Shown: positions 8,073 to 16,181, counted from the stretch's first letter. The stretch: DNA of 18,436 bases from Pleurocapsa sp. MO_226.B13 (GCA_030064795.1 JASJEI010000239.1:1-18436); one strand, 5' to 3'. The notes: generated by a model from the sequence alone, not told the origin. Numbers and translations: made by a program.

Positions 8073-8417
8073 ATGAGTAAAACTAGCAGAATAATATCTA
8101 CTATCAAAAAAATTATTCCTAATTCTTTACATCCATTAGTAAGGGAAAGCGTAGGTATATAGCCTTTCTCAAATAGGTGAGGTACAAAATTTTCCGAACT
8201 CCGAACTCCGAACTCTGAACTCCGAACTTATCCTAAGCAGGGTGTATCTCATTAATACGAGAAATGCTATAGTTCTTTCTTCATTATATAAAGGAAACGA
8301 ATTTTAGTAAAAGTTGACAATTACATACAAGAGTTTTCTCAAGAAGCAATAAATAAATATGGCTTATTAAAATATGAATACATCTATTTTTGTAAGAAAC
8401 AGCAAGGGAGCATCTAA
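8073..8417 (+). pseudogene. Probable remnant of an internally deleted gene, perhaps a SAM-dependent methyltransferase
   Basis: Two protein-like fragments share the strand but not one continuous frame. The first opens at ATG 8073, with AAGG at 8059-8062 as a well-spaced ribosome binding site, and reads MSKTSRIISTIKKIIPN then SLHPLVRESVGI before a stop at 8160-8162. The second, open from 8292 without a start codon, ends in YGLLKYEYIYFCKKQQGSI at a stop at 8415-8417. The fragments resemble the N- and C-termini of class I methyltransferases found in cyanobacterial glycan loci; that match is from memory and unproven. The ~130 bases between hold a 7-bp tandem repeat, so the middle of the gene was probably lost. 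From 8418 to 8539 only AT-rich sequence is seen. Confidence 0.45.
8194..8228. repeat. Five-copy 7-bp tandem repeat (CCGAACT)
   Basis: CCGAACT occurs at 8194-8200, 8201-8207, 8208-8214 and 8222-8228, with one variant CTGAACT at 8215-8221. Short heptameric tandem repeats of this kind are common in intergenic DNA of cyanobacteria. Here the array sits at the junction between the two fragments of a degraded gene. It is more GC-rich than its surroundings. No spacers or longer unit are present, so it is not a CRISPR array. Confidence 0.95.
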
Positions 8418-8539
8418 GTTTTGTAAAAACTTTTGAACTGTACAAATGATACATAAGTCGGTTGACTATAACATATGATCTCAAAAGGTTTTATATGGAT
8501 TTTCTGATATTTATTATTAGTTAAAATATTTGTTTTGTT

Positions 8540-9631
8540 ATGCAAAAGATAGTCTTAATATCAGGTTCAGACTCACCAAAAACAGGAGGGGAACTATATA
8601 ACTATAAAATTTCACAATACCTAGAAAAAAACAATGTTGAACAACAATTTGTTAGTTTCGATAAATATCAACCTTTAATTCGTCTAGGTAGGATTCCTAT
8701 TATGGGGAATTTATTGGTGTCCTTTATTTTAGTGATTTTGTTGTATCAATATGACGGAATTTTTATAGAAGATCATTATTTTAGTCGCTATTTGTTTTTT
8801 ACGAACGTATTGCAAAGAGTAATTCGGAAGTCGCCAATTATTACGGTCGTTCATCTTTTTTATCAATATGAAAGTCACGATAGATTGTTAATAAGACGCT
8901 GGATAAACGGTTGGATCGAGCAATTTCGTTTACTGTTTGCTAACGAAATTGTTACCAGTAGTGAATACTCAAAACGAGAAATACAATCTCTGGGGATTCC
9001 TGCTAAACGAATTCATGTACTTTATCCTGGTATAGATCGTAACAAATTCATCAATTTACCACCTACTACTGAAGATATTGGCAAACATAAAATTCTGTGT
9101 GTTGCTAATTATATCCCTCGTAAGGGAGTGCTGTATCTGATTGATGCTTTTGCTCTAATACCACAAAATGAGTTTACATTACATTTAGTAGGATGTGCTG
9201 ATAAAGATTTTTTTTATTATCAAAAAATACTAAATCAAGTAAAAGAACTTGGTATTGAGAAGATAGTTATTTTTCATGATGGACAAGATCAGGAGAATAT
9301 TAAGTATCTTTATTCAACTTCGGATATTTTTGTACTTCCATCTTTAAAAGAAACCTTTGGCATTGTGTTAGTAGAAGCCATGCACTATAAATTGCCTATT
9401 GTTACAACAAATGTTTCCGCGATGCCAGATTTAGTTCAAGATGGACAAAATGGTTTATTAGTTCCGCCAAAAAACTCTCAGGCATTAGCTAATGCTCTCA
9501 AGACATTAATGACTGAACCCGAGCTTAGAAAAAAAATGGGAGAACAAGGATATCAAAAAGTATCTCAATCTTTTAATTGGGATAAAACTTCTTTCCTTTT
9601 TTTAAACCTATTGAAAAGTATAGGTGGTTAA
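8540..9631 (+). CDS. Family 4 (GT-B) glycosyltransferase
   Basis: This 363-residue protein has both GT-B lobes. The N-terminal lobe opens with IVLISGSDSPKTGGELYNYK (residues 4-23), a Gly-rich acceptor loop; the hydrophobic stretch near 55-72 probably contacts the membrane. The C-terminal lobe starts at about 188 (KILCVANYIPRKGVLYLIDA) and carries LKETFGIVLVEAM with the E-x7-E pair Glu271/Glu279, followed by LPIVTTNVSAMPDLV and NGLLVPPKN. It is a retaining GT4 enzyme adding one sugar of the repeat unit at the cytoplasmic face. The ATG has no strong Shine-Dalgarno sequence. It restarts the locus after the degraded gene and lies 86 bases before the next glycosyltransferase. Confidence 0.92.
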   Translation: MQKIVLISGSDSPKTGGELYNYKISQYLEKNNVEQQFVSFDKYQPLIRLGRIPIMGNLLVSFILVILLYQYDGIFIEDHYFSRYLFFTNVLQRVIRKSPIITVVHLFYQYESHDRLLIRRWINGWIEQFRLLFANEIVTSSEYSKREIQSLGIPAKRIHVLYPGIDRNKFINLPPTTEDIGKHKILCVANYIPRKGVLYLIDAFALIPQNEFTLHLVGCADKDFFYYQKILNQVKELGIEKIVIFHDGQDQENIKYLYSTSDIFVLPSLKETFGIVLVEAMHYKLPIVTTNVSAMPDLVQDGQNGLLVPPKNSQALANALKTLMTEPELRKKMGEQGYQKVSQSFNWDKTSFLFLNLLKSIGG

Positions 9632-9717
9632 TACTTATTAAATACTAACTATTAGTTGCAATTGTATATATTATAACTATAAAGCTAATAAAAAGTTACA
9701 AGCTAAAAATAATATCT

Positions 9718-10926
9718 ATGATGCAAAACTCTCAAGCAAAATTATTAATAAAAAAGGAATTGAACTATAACAAAATTCTAGTTATTACTCGTACCTTTTT
9801 TCCAAAAGAAGGGGGAATTGAGGAATATGTTTATAATCGTTGTTTGCAGGATACTGATAATATTATTCTCTTAACTGCTGACTGTGCTGGAAGCAAAGAA
9901 TTTGATTTTCAGCAATCTTTCTCTATCTATCGCTGGTGGATTCCTACTTGGCTTCCCAATGGTGTTTTAGGAAGCTTGATTAGGCAAATTCTCAATCTCA
10001 TTGGTTCGCTGTGGATGGCACTGAGGTTGTATTCTCGTTGCAGATATCATTCTATTGAGTGGTGTCATGGATATGATTTTCCATCCTTATGGTTGTTAAC
10101 TTATTTGCTTCGAGTAAAAACATATATGTATTTACACGGTAATGATTTGCTTTGTCCGCTGCGATCGCCTTTAATAAAGTTTCCCTTCACTATGACTATA
10201 AAGCGACTAAGTGGAATTGTTTGTAATAGTTCCTTTACAGAAGAATATATGCGATCGCATTTTCCGTTGCAAGTACCAACCTACGTTATTAACCCAACCG
10301 TAAGATCGGCAAAATTTGGTCTAGAAATTGATATTAAATCTCTAGAAGAAAAGCGAGAGCAGATAAGGCAGAGCTATGGAATCGGCTCATCTGCCATTGT
10401 CTTACTATCAGTCGGACGTTTGGTGAAACGAAAAGGTTGCGATCGTGTTATTCAACAACTCTGTTATCTACGCAAACAAAACATAGATGTACATTATATT
10501 ATTTGCGGACGAGGAGTAATGGAAACTGAGTTAAAGAATCTTGCTTCTCAATTAAAAGTATCAGATCGGGTACATTTTGCTGGATTTGTATCCGACCGAG
10601 ACCTAGCTGGTTATTATGCTGCTTGTGATATATTCACGCTGCTTACTTTTTTTAATGAAGATGCAGCCAGTATTGAAGGATTTGGAATTGTCTACGTTGA
10701 AGCAGGATTTTTTGGCAAACCAGTCTTGGCTACCAAGATAGGCGGAGTAACCGATGCGGTTCAAAACGAAGTGAATGGATTGCTGGTTGAACCCGAAGAC
10801 GAACAAGCTATTAACGACGCCTTGTTGCAACTTTGCCAAGACAAAAAATTACGAGAACAATTAGGTTCTAAAGGAAAGGATTTAGCTCATAGACAAACTC
10901 CCCATAGATTAATTTATCAATCTTAA
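9718..10926 (+). CDS. Family 4 (GT-B) glycosyltransferase
   Basis: This 402-residue protein is a third GT4 enzyme. It has an N-terminal KILVITRTFFPKEGGIEEYV loop near residues 19-38 and a C-terminal lobe from about 225 (VLLSVGRLVKRKGCDRVIQQL), with CGRG, then EGFGIVYVEAGFFG (Glu320 and Glu328) and KPVLATKIGGVTDAV. The start could be the first or second ATG of the doublet at 9718/9721. The chain stops soon after the KLREQLGSKGK helix, in LIYQS; many GT4 proteins have a final cross-over helix of another 20-30 residues there, so the C-terminus may be slightly shortened. It ends 13 bases before the flippase gene. Sugar specificity is unknown. Confidence 0.9.
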   Translation: MMQNSQAKLLIKKELNYNKILVITRTFFPKEGGIEEYVYNRCLQDTDNIILLTADCAGSKEFDFQQSFSIYRWWIPTWLPNGVLGSLIRQILNLIGSLWMALRLYSRCRYHSIEWCHGYDFPSLWLLTYLLRVKTYMYLHGNDLLCPLRSPLIKFPFTMTIKRLSGIVCNSSFTEEYMRSHFPLQVPTYVINPTVRSAKFGLEIDIKSLEEKREQIRQSYGIGSSAIVLLSVGRLVKRKGCDRVIQQLCYLRKQNIDVHYIICGRGVMETELKNLASQLKVSDRVHFAGFVSDRDLAGYYAACDIFTLLTFFNEDAASIEGFGIVYVEAGFFGKPVLATKIGGVTDAVQNEVNGLLVEPEDEQAINDALLQLCQDKKLREQLGSKGKDLAHRQTPHRLIYQS

Positions 10927-10939
10927 TCAATTTACCAAA

Positions 10940-12379
10940 ATGAGCTTTGTTAATAGTATTTATCAAAAAATTTCGCATTTAAAAAAATCCAAGGTTGTTA
11001 AAGATAGTTTGTGGGCGACTTTTACCTATGGTTTTAATCGTTTTTCCAAGTTAATATCGCAAATTGTTTTAGCTCGACTACTAGCCCCAGAAGATTTTGG
11101 AGTCTGGGGTATGTTAATGCTAGTGATGAATCTAGCTCAGATCTTTAACGAATCATCTATTGCCAGTGTGTTAATTCAGAGAGGATTAGATGACAAAAAG
11201 CTAGTTAACACAGTTTATAGTCTAGGGCTTGATGTATCTATTTCTTTGTTCGTTTTTCAATCTTTAGCTGCTTTTCCCTTATCTAATTTTTTTAACGAAC
11301 CTATTTTAATACCTTTAACAATAGCAACAGCTTCAATCTTTTTAATTCGTGCTGGAGCAGGCTCTCATGGAGCAGTCCTCACGCAAAGAATGAAATTTAG
11401 AGAACTGACAATATGCCGTACATCTTCAAGTTTTGTAGGAGTCTTTGTTAGCTGCTTTTTAGCATTTGCTGGTTTTAACATTTGGGCTTTGGCTCTTGGT
11501 GAAATTGCAGCTATGTCAGTTGAATCAATTTTGCTCCATCGTTTGAGTCAATACAAATTTAACTATCAACTCTTGCTCGATATAAATGACATTAAAGAAG
11601 TTATTGGTTATATCAGTAGTCTTATTGGAATCAATTTTGCAGTTTATGTCAATACAAATAGTGATAACTTAATCGTTGGCAAAATATTAGGAACATCTCA
11701 GCTAGGATACTATAATTTGGCATACCAACTTTCTATGGTTCCTACCTACACATTGTCAAGAATTAACGAAGTTAATTTCACTGTTTTGTCTAAGAAAAAC
11801 AGAAATGAGCAACAAAAATATGTGCAGAAGATACTGAAGGCATATGCCAAGATCGCAGCACCAATTTTTAGTTTAGGTTTTGTTGTTGCACCCTGGTTGA
11901 TTCCATTGATTTATGGATCTAAATGGTCTTCTACAGTTCCTTTATTTCAAATTGTCTTATTATTCGCCTATACCCGCGGTCTTATGTCCATTTTAGGAAC
12001 TACCTTAAATGCAATTAATTATCCTCATATCAATGCTTTAATTAATTGGGTTTTAATACCTCTATCAATTCCTACATTTTTCATAGGTTCTTGGTTAGGA
12101 GGAGTTGTTGGAGTTGCTACTGCCGTTTCTATAATGATGGGGATAGGAGCAACAATTTGGTTTTGGCTGGCTACTTGTAAAGTATCAAAATGGAAACCCT
12201 ACGCTTTAGCGCAGCCCATTATCTTACCTACTGCATCTTGTATTTTTCTTTTGCTCTCAATTCATTTTTTCCCTATTTCTGAAACTATCAAACAGATCAT
12301 TGCTCCTTTTTATATCATTGTGTTTTACGGGGGGATCTTGTTTTTGTCTACATCTAATTTTTTAGTAAATAAGAAATAG
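10940..12379 (+). CDS. Wzx-type lipid-linked oligosaccharide flippase (WzxC-like, MOP superfamily)
   Basis: This 479-residue protein has about 12-14 hydrophobic segments. Its opening is typical of the oligosaccharide flippase family: a first helix with SLWATFTYGFNRFSKLISQ near residues 24-42, then VLARLLAPEDFGVWGM at about 44-59. Inner segments such as IVGKILGTSQLGYYNLAYQL at about 245-264 fit the second half of these transporters. It should flip the finished undecaprenyl-linked repeat unit from the cytoplasmic to the outer leaflet, handing it to the Wzy-like protein encoded at 3326-4669. It is the last gene of the locus, 13 bases after the third GT4 gene, and is followed by two hairpin terminators. 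Confidence 0.92.
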   Translation: MSFVNSIYQKISHLKKSKVVKDSLWATFTYGFNRFSKLISQIVLARLLAPEDFGVWGMLMLVMNLAQIFNESSIASVLIQRGLDDKKLVNTVYSLGLDVSISLFVFQSLAAFPLSNFFNEPILIPLTIATASIFLIRAGAGSHGAVLTQRMKFRELTICRTSSSFVGVFVSCFLAFAGFNIWALALGEIAAMSVESILLHRLSQYKFNYQLLLDINDIKEVIGYISSLIGINFAVYVNTNSDNLIVGKILGTSQLGYYNLAYQLSMVPTYTLSRINEVNFTVLSKKNRNEQQKYVQKILKAYAKIAAPIFSLGFVVAPWLIPLIYGSKWSSTVPLFQIVLLFAYTRGLMSILGTTLNAINYPHINALINWVLIPLSIPTFFIGSWLGGVVGVATAVSIMMGIGATIWFWLATCKVSKWKPYALAQPIILPTASCIFLLLSIHFFPISETIKQIIAPFYIIVFYGGILFLSTSNFLVNKK

Positions 12380-12426
12380 CAACAAGAATGATTACTTAGC
12401 TACCAGACATAGCTGCTTGAAAAATA

Positions 12427-12447
12427 AAAGTCTGTGTAGCAGACTTT
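12427..12447. terminator. Hairpin downstream of the flippase gene
   Basis: AAAGTCTG (12427-12434), a 5-base loop, and CAGACTTT (12440-12447) form a perfect 8-bp stem followed by ATGTTTT on the plus strand. It lies 48 bases after the flippase stop codon, so it is a likely first terminator of the polysaccharide operon. The downstream T-tract is short and interrupted. Confidence 0.6.
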
Positions 12448-12533
12448 ATGTTTTCTACTAAAAAGCTGTTTTGTAATAATGTGATGTGGCTCTTTAGTAT
12501 TCACATACTGTATTAGCCAAATTTAATTACTAA

Positions 12534-12566
12534 TAAAAGATCTATGTTTTAATCATAGATCTTTTA
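12534..12566. terminator. Strong hairpin, likely bidirectional terminator between convergent genes
   Basis: A perfect 13-bp stem is formed by TAAAAGATCTATG (12534-12546) and CATAGATCTTTTA (12554-12566) around a 7-base loop. The arms start and end in A/T runs, so it supplies a U-tract on either strand. It sits between the flippase (plus strand, ends 12379) and the lyase-like gene (minus strand, ends 12630). That is where a shared terminator is expected. Confidence 0.75.
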
Positions 12567-12629
12567 GATAACAGGATTATATGATACTAAATATTACTCT
12601 GTTGCGTACTGCATTTGATATCTGTGCAA

Positions 12630-13973
12630 TTACTCAAATCCAGTAACATTCAGTTTTTCGATAATGAAGTAACTATCATCAGGATTTGCCACTAATTCGA
12701 TAGTGTTTTCTCCAACGTTTAAAAAAGACGAATCAAAAGTCGTTGAAGTCTGAAAAGACTTGTTATCTTCAGAAGTTTCATTCAATGGTATCGACCGATC
12801 GTTAATATAGATAGATAGCTCATTAGGATCGTCAAGATCGTATGCTTGCAACTTCAAACGACTTTCTTCTTGAGGTAGATTATCCAAGCTAAATGACAAT
12901 GTTTCATTGAGGCTATAATTACGTCCCATAATTATGGGAGATGGTTCTATTCCAGTTGTTGAATTTCCATAGATTGTTGCGGGATCGACATCGATCGAAC
13001 TAGCTTCTCCATGAGCCAACCTAAACGCATCAAAATATAATGTTCGCTCGGTTGTAGAACTGCGTTCTGGATTATATTTCCAGTCGGGTTTATAGATACC
13101 AAACTTAGCAAACATACCACCGACATCGTTATAGCCCACTTTTCCTTCGTAAGAATAGGCAAGCTGTCCATTTTGATACAGTTCAATTAATCCATTATCA
13201 TTTAACTGATAATCAAAATGTAGAGTAAAATCAGTCCATACTCCAGTTTCTAAAGCACCTAAGTTGTGTTCAAACCTTTCTTCAGGAGTATTATTTGTGG
13301 TAACGGCTTTAGTATCGTATTGATGACTAATCTTAAAGTCCCCATTATTTATACTTAAATTGAGTGGTGGAGATCTCCAATCTTCGCCCAAATGAGTATC
13401 TGGATAAGAATGCATTTGAAAGATAATTTCAAAACTATCATCATTTTGATAGTTTTCTGGAACTAAAACGCTAAATCCAATCCAAGCTTCATCTCCAATC
13501 TCAAATTCACTAATTTTATGGTCTAATCGCACTTCCGATCGGCGACTACCATGAACATCTTTATCTTCTTTGAGTAAATTGACTTGTAACGATTGACCAC
13601 TACCATCGCGGTCGTATAAAGAAGATGACTTTACACTATCTACTCTAGGTCGTTCATATTTAAAATCTTCTAAATTATTATCATTAAAATTTTCATAACT
13701 AATAATATTGTTAGTAGAAAAAAGTATTGTCTCAGTCGTATTATTACGATCGCTATTATTGTCATTATTATCAAGGCTACTGTTATTATTATCGTAATAG
13801 TCTTGATACTCTTCTAGTTTTACGTGAATTATATTCGAAATATTTTTTACAATTTTGATGTGTGAAAATAAAAAAAATAAGTAAATACCTAATAACAAAC
13901 AAATACCAAAGTAAATAGTAGATTTTTTCTTGAAAAATGCCATACAAAAAATGATCGAAATCTGACAATACAT
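12630..13973 (-). CDS. Membrane-anchored polysaccharide lyase-like protein (PL7/PL20/heparin-lyase-I-like jelly roll)
   Basis: This protein is up to 447 residues; Met11 (13943), just before FFKKK and the hydrophobic segment 19-38, is an equally good start, and neither has a clear ribosome site. After the single N-terminal anchor comes a low-complexity Asp/Asn/Ser linker (about 56-80), then a beta-rich domain to about 335 with three motifs recalling family PL7 alginate lyases: RRSEVRL (144-150), FQMH (185-188) and FAKFGIY (288-294). In PL7 the corresponding Arg, Gln/His and Tyr residues line the catalytic groove. Residues 345-447 form a second beta-sandwich-like, possibly carbohydrate-binding, module. 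It probably cleaves an acidic polysaccharide outside the plasma membrane. The gene converges on the biosynthesis locus. Substrate and activity are inferred; a non-catalytic binding role remains possible. Confidence 0.75.
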   Translation of the reverse strand: MYCQISIIFCMAFFKKKSTIYFGICLLLGIYLFFLFSHIKIVKNISNIIHVKLEEYQDYYDNNNSSLDNNDNNSDRNNTTETILFSTNNIISYENFNDNNLEDFKYERPRVDSVKSSSLYDRDGSGQSLQVNLLKEDKDVHGSRRSEVRLDHKISEFEIGDEAWIGFSVLVPENYQNDDSFEIIFQMHSYPDTHLGEDWRSPPLNLSINNGDFKISHQYDTKAVTTNNTPEERFEHNLGALETGVWTDFTLHFDYQLNDNGLIELYQNGQLAYSYEGKVGYNDVGGMFAKFGIYKPDWKYNPERSSTTERTLYFDAFRLAHGEASSIDVDPATIYGNSTTGIEPSPIIMGRNYSLNETLSFSLDNLPQEESRLKLQAYDLDDPNELSIYINDRSIPLNETSEDNKSFQTSTTFDSSFLNVGENTIELVANPDDSYFIIEKLNVTGFE

Positions 13974-14085
13974 TCTAATTTAAGTATTATCCTTAGAATA
14001 AGTATATACTTTTTTATGAAGTAATTTGTTTTCTGGAAGTCTCTGGTGGCTGTAAAATTAATAGGGCAATTTCTCGCTCCTCCGC

Positions 14086-15441
14086 ATGACATCTATCCCT
14101 AATGCTCGCACTATAGCTTTTCTTGCCCTAAAAAGTATTTATCAGAAAAAAGCTTATACTGATATTGCTTTAAATCGGGTAATTAAATCTGTGAGAAAGT
14201 CGGGGGAAATTAGCCAGACAGAGCGCAGTTTTGCCTGTGAATTAGTTTATGGTGCTTTGCGTCGCCAACGTACTCTAGATGCTTTAATCGATTTATTAGG
14301 CAAAAAGAAAGCTTCTCAGCAACCCCCAGATTTACGGATCGTCTTACATTTAGGTTTGTATCAGTTACGGTATCTAGATCGCATCCCAACTTCAGCAGCA
14401 GTAAACACCAGTGTAGAATTAGCCAAAGAAAATGGACTCAAACGCCTCGGAGGAGTAGTCAATGGTTTGTTGCGGGGATATATCCGTCAGGCGGAAGTTA
14501 GCGATCCTTTACAACTCCCAGAAGATACCGTGACTAGACTAGGCATATTACATAGTTTTCCTGATTGGATAGTCAAAATTTGGTTAGAACAATTACCCCT
14601 CGAAGAAGTGGAGCGACTATTGGCTTGGTTCAATCAAGCTCCTAAAATCGATTTGCGGGTAAATATCCTCAGAACTACTCTAGAAGAAGTAGAGCAAGCA
14701 TTTAAAGCCAAAAGAATCTCGGTAACTCGCATACCAGGATTACCTCAAGGATTAAGGCTAGAAGGTGCAGGTGCAGTTACCGATTTACCTGGATACAAAC
14801 AGGGTTGGTGGGTAATTCAAGATAGTAGCGCGCAATTAGTATCGCATTTGTTAGCTCCGCAGCCTGGAGAGACGATTATTGACGCTTGTTCCGCTCCAGG
14901 AGGTAAAACTACTCATATAGCCGAATTAATGGGGGATAAGGGGCAAATTATTGCTTGCGATCGCGCTGCTAAACGGTTAAATAAAGTTAGAGAAAATGCA
15001 GGTAGGCTACAATTGCGATCGATTCAAATCCAAGTTGAAGATAGTCGCAACGTACCTGAATTTGCTAACCTCGCTGACAGAGTACTACTAGACGCTCCCT
15101 GTTCGGGTTTAGGTACATTACATAAACGTCCCGATCTTCGTTGGCACAAAACATTTCAATCTATTCGGGAACTTTTTTCTTTACAACAGGAACTATTAGA
15201 ACAAGCACGGGTTTGGGTCAAACCAAAGGGGATTTTAGTTTATGCTACCTGTACTCTTAATCTTTCAGAAAATGAAAAAATAGTAGAATCGTTTTTGAAA
15301 AATCACCCTAATTGGAGTATTCAATCTCCCCCCGATGCGATCTGCAAAAATCTGGTCATGTCAGAAGGTTGGATTAAAATATATCCCCATCTTCATGATA
15401 TGGATGGATTTTTTATGGTGAGATTAGTACGAGATTGGTGA
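14086..15441 (+). CDS. rsmB: 16S rRNA (cytosine-967 C5)-methyltransferase RsmB
   Basis: This 451-residue protein methylates C5 of a 16S rRNA cytosine (C967 in E. coli numbering) using S-adenosylmethionine. Residues 5-135 match the NusB-like RNA-binding domain (ARTIAFLALKSIYQKKAYTD, then LRRQRTLDALID). The catalytic domain has motif I DACSAPGGKTTH at 266-277, the acidic ribose-binding CDRA (Asp292), motif IV DAPCSGLGTLHKRPD at 336-350 with Cys339, and motif VI YATCTLNLSENE at 386-397 with Cys389, the nucleophile. It ends GFFMVRLVRDW, as in the family. Full length. A TerB-like gene begins one base after its stop codon. Upstream, the 112-base gap separates it from the divergent lyase-like gene. 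Confidence 0.96.
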   Translation: MTSIPNARTIAFLALKSIYQKKAYTDIALNRVIKSVRKSGEISQTERSFACELVYGALRRQRTLDALIDLLGKKKASQQPPDLRIVLHLGLYQLRYLDRIPTSAAVNTSVELAKENGLKRLGGVVNGLLRGYIRQAEVSDPLQLPEDTVTRLGILHSFPDWIVKIWLEQLPLEEVERLLAWFNQAPKIDLRVNILRTTLEEVEQAFKAKRISVTRIPGLPQGLRLEGAGAVTDLPGYKQGWWVIQDSSAQLVSHLLAPQPGETIIDACSAPGGKTTHIAELMGDKGQIIACDRAAKRLNKVRENAGRLQLRSIQIQVEDSRNVPEFANLADRVLLDAPCSGLGTLHKRPDLRWHKTFQSIRELFSLQQELLEQARVWVKPKGILVYATCTLNLSENEKIVESFLKNHPNWSIQSPPDAICKNLVMSEGWIKIYPHLHDMDGFFMVRLVRDW

Positions 15442-15442
15442 G

Positions 15443-15886
15443 ATGCTGATAGAAAAGAGAAAACAAAAGCAAAAGAAAATGAAACAGATTCTCAAGATTT
15501 TAATCGGTGCTGCTTGGATCGACGGTATTATTCAACCAGAAGAACGTATTTATTTACGTCAAGTAGCTGAGGATTTTCAACTGGCTGACGATCCTGAAAT
15601 CAAACCTCTATTGTCAGAATTGAAACCAATTCAACCCATAGAATGTTATCAATGGTTGGATGAGTATTTTGGCAAACATCCCTCAGAAGAAGATTATCAA
15701 CAATTACTCGAAAAAATTAGCGGTTTGATCTACAGTGATGGCTATGTCGATATTAGGGAAGCAAAGTTGATCGAAGCGATCCAAAATTGCGATCCAAATA
15801 ATCTCGAATGTCGTAATTCTATCTTAGATAAAATATTGCGTAAGATTCAAAAGTTATACAAAGCAGCAATAGAACAACAGGTTTAA
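15443..15886 (+). CDS. TerB-like (tellurite-resistance TerB domain) protein
   Basis: This small protein, 147 residues from ATG 15443 or 135 from ATG 15479, is mostly helical. It has two TerB-type repeats: ILIGAAWIDGIIQPEERIYL at about residues 18-37 and ISGLIYSDGYVDIREAKLI at about 91-109. In the TerB family the paired acidic residues (Asp26/Glu32-33 and Asp98/Asp102/Glu105) form a metal-binding helical bundle. The second start removes a lysine-rich lead (KRKQKQKK) and begins directly at the conserved helix, so it may be the true one. ATG 15443 follows the rsmB stop by one base, suggesting coupling. Family members occur widely in cyanobacteria; their role is unknown, and tellurite resistance should not be assumed. 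Confidence 0.8.
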   Translation: MLIEKRKQKQKKMKQILKILIGAAWIDGIIQPEERIYLRQVAEDFQLADDPEIKPLLSELKPIQPIECYQWLDEYFGKHPSEEDYQQLLEKISGLIYSDGYVDIREAKLIEAIQNCDPNNLECRNSILDKILRKIQKLYKAAIEQQV

Positions 15887-15932
15887 TCGTTATCGTTTGG
15901 GAGTTTTCTGGGTTCATAGCTATTAGCTATTG

Positions 15933-16018
15933 GCTCTTAGCTTTTTGTACTGCTATTTACACTAAGATCGTGTTGTCTTTTTACTAAGACAGATTGTTTC
16001 TGCTTCTTAGCTAAGAGC
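15933..16018. repeat. Inverted repeat in the 295-base gap after the TerB-like gene
   Basis: GCTCTTAGCT (15933-15942) is exactly complementary to AGCTAAGAGC (16009-16018). A small inner hairpin, TGTCTT (15974-15979) with AAGACA (15986-15991), lies between them. The left arm is preceded by AGCTATTAGCTATTGGCT, the kind of short iterated TTAGCTAT motif scattered in cyanobacterial intergenic DNA. The element may be a decayed small repeat or a terminator for rsmB and the TerB-like gene. No gene is seen between 15887 and 16138. Confidence 0.5.
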
Positions 16019-16138
16019 TAAAAAGAAGTGCGATTATTTGTCTTGACTAAAAAGTAAAACGATCTAAATCAATTTATAAAAACCGACTTTATAGATAAAA
16101 ATTAAGAAAATAATCGTCATATTTTAGAATCTGCATAA

Positions 16139-16175
16139 AAATAAGAGCCGAGCTAAACTAGCTCGACTCTTATTT
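16139..16175 (-). terminator. Terminator of the tRNA-Glu gene
   Basis: A long imperfect hairpin with a 3-base loop (16156-16158) pairs 16139-16155 with 16159-16175, interrupted only by a C/A mismatch at 16148/16166. The core GAGCTA/TAGCTC and the outer AAGAG/CTCTT are perfect. On the minus strand it ends in TTATTTTTATG, a U-rich tail, and it begins 7 bases beyond the tRNA 3' end. This is a strong intrinsic-type terminator for the tRNA transcript. Confidence 0.8.
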
Positions 16176-16181
16176 GTTTAG

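Noticed and set aside
8194..8228. Possible CRISPR array
   Set aside because: The repeats are 7 bases long and directly adjacent with no spacers; no cas-like gene is nearby.
8313..8345. TTGACA at 8314-8319 as a promoter -35 for the next glycosyltransferase
   Set aside because: No -10-like sequence occurs 16-18 bases downstream, and the hexamer lies inside the open stretch read as a gene remnant.
12947..13186. 79-residue open frame on the minus strand inside the lyase-like gene
   Set aside because: It is a second frame within the coding sequence at 12630-13973, where the motif-bearing frame is clearly the real one.
13889..14092. 67-residue open frame overlapping the lyase-like gene start and the rsmB start
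   Set aside because: It overlaps the true start regions of two well-supported genes and has no family resemblance.
15443..15886. Tellurite resistance gene
   Set aside because: The fold resembles TerB, but no other ter genes are present and cyanobacterial relatives are not linked to tellurite; only the domain name is kept.
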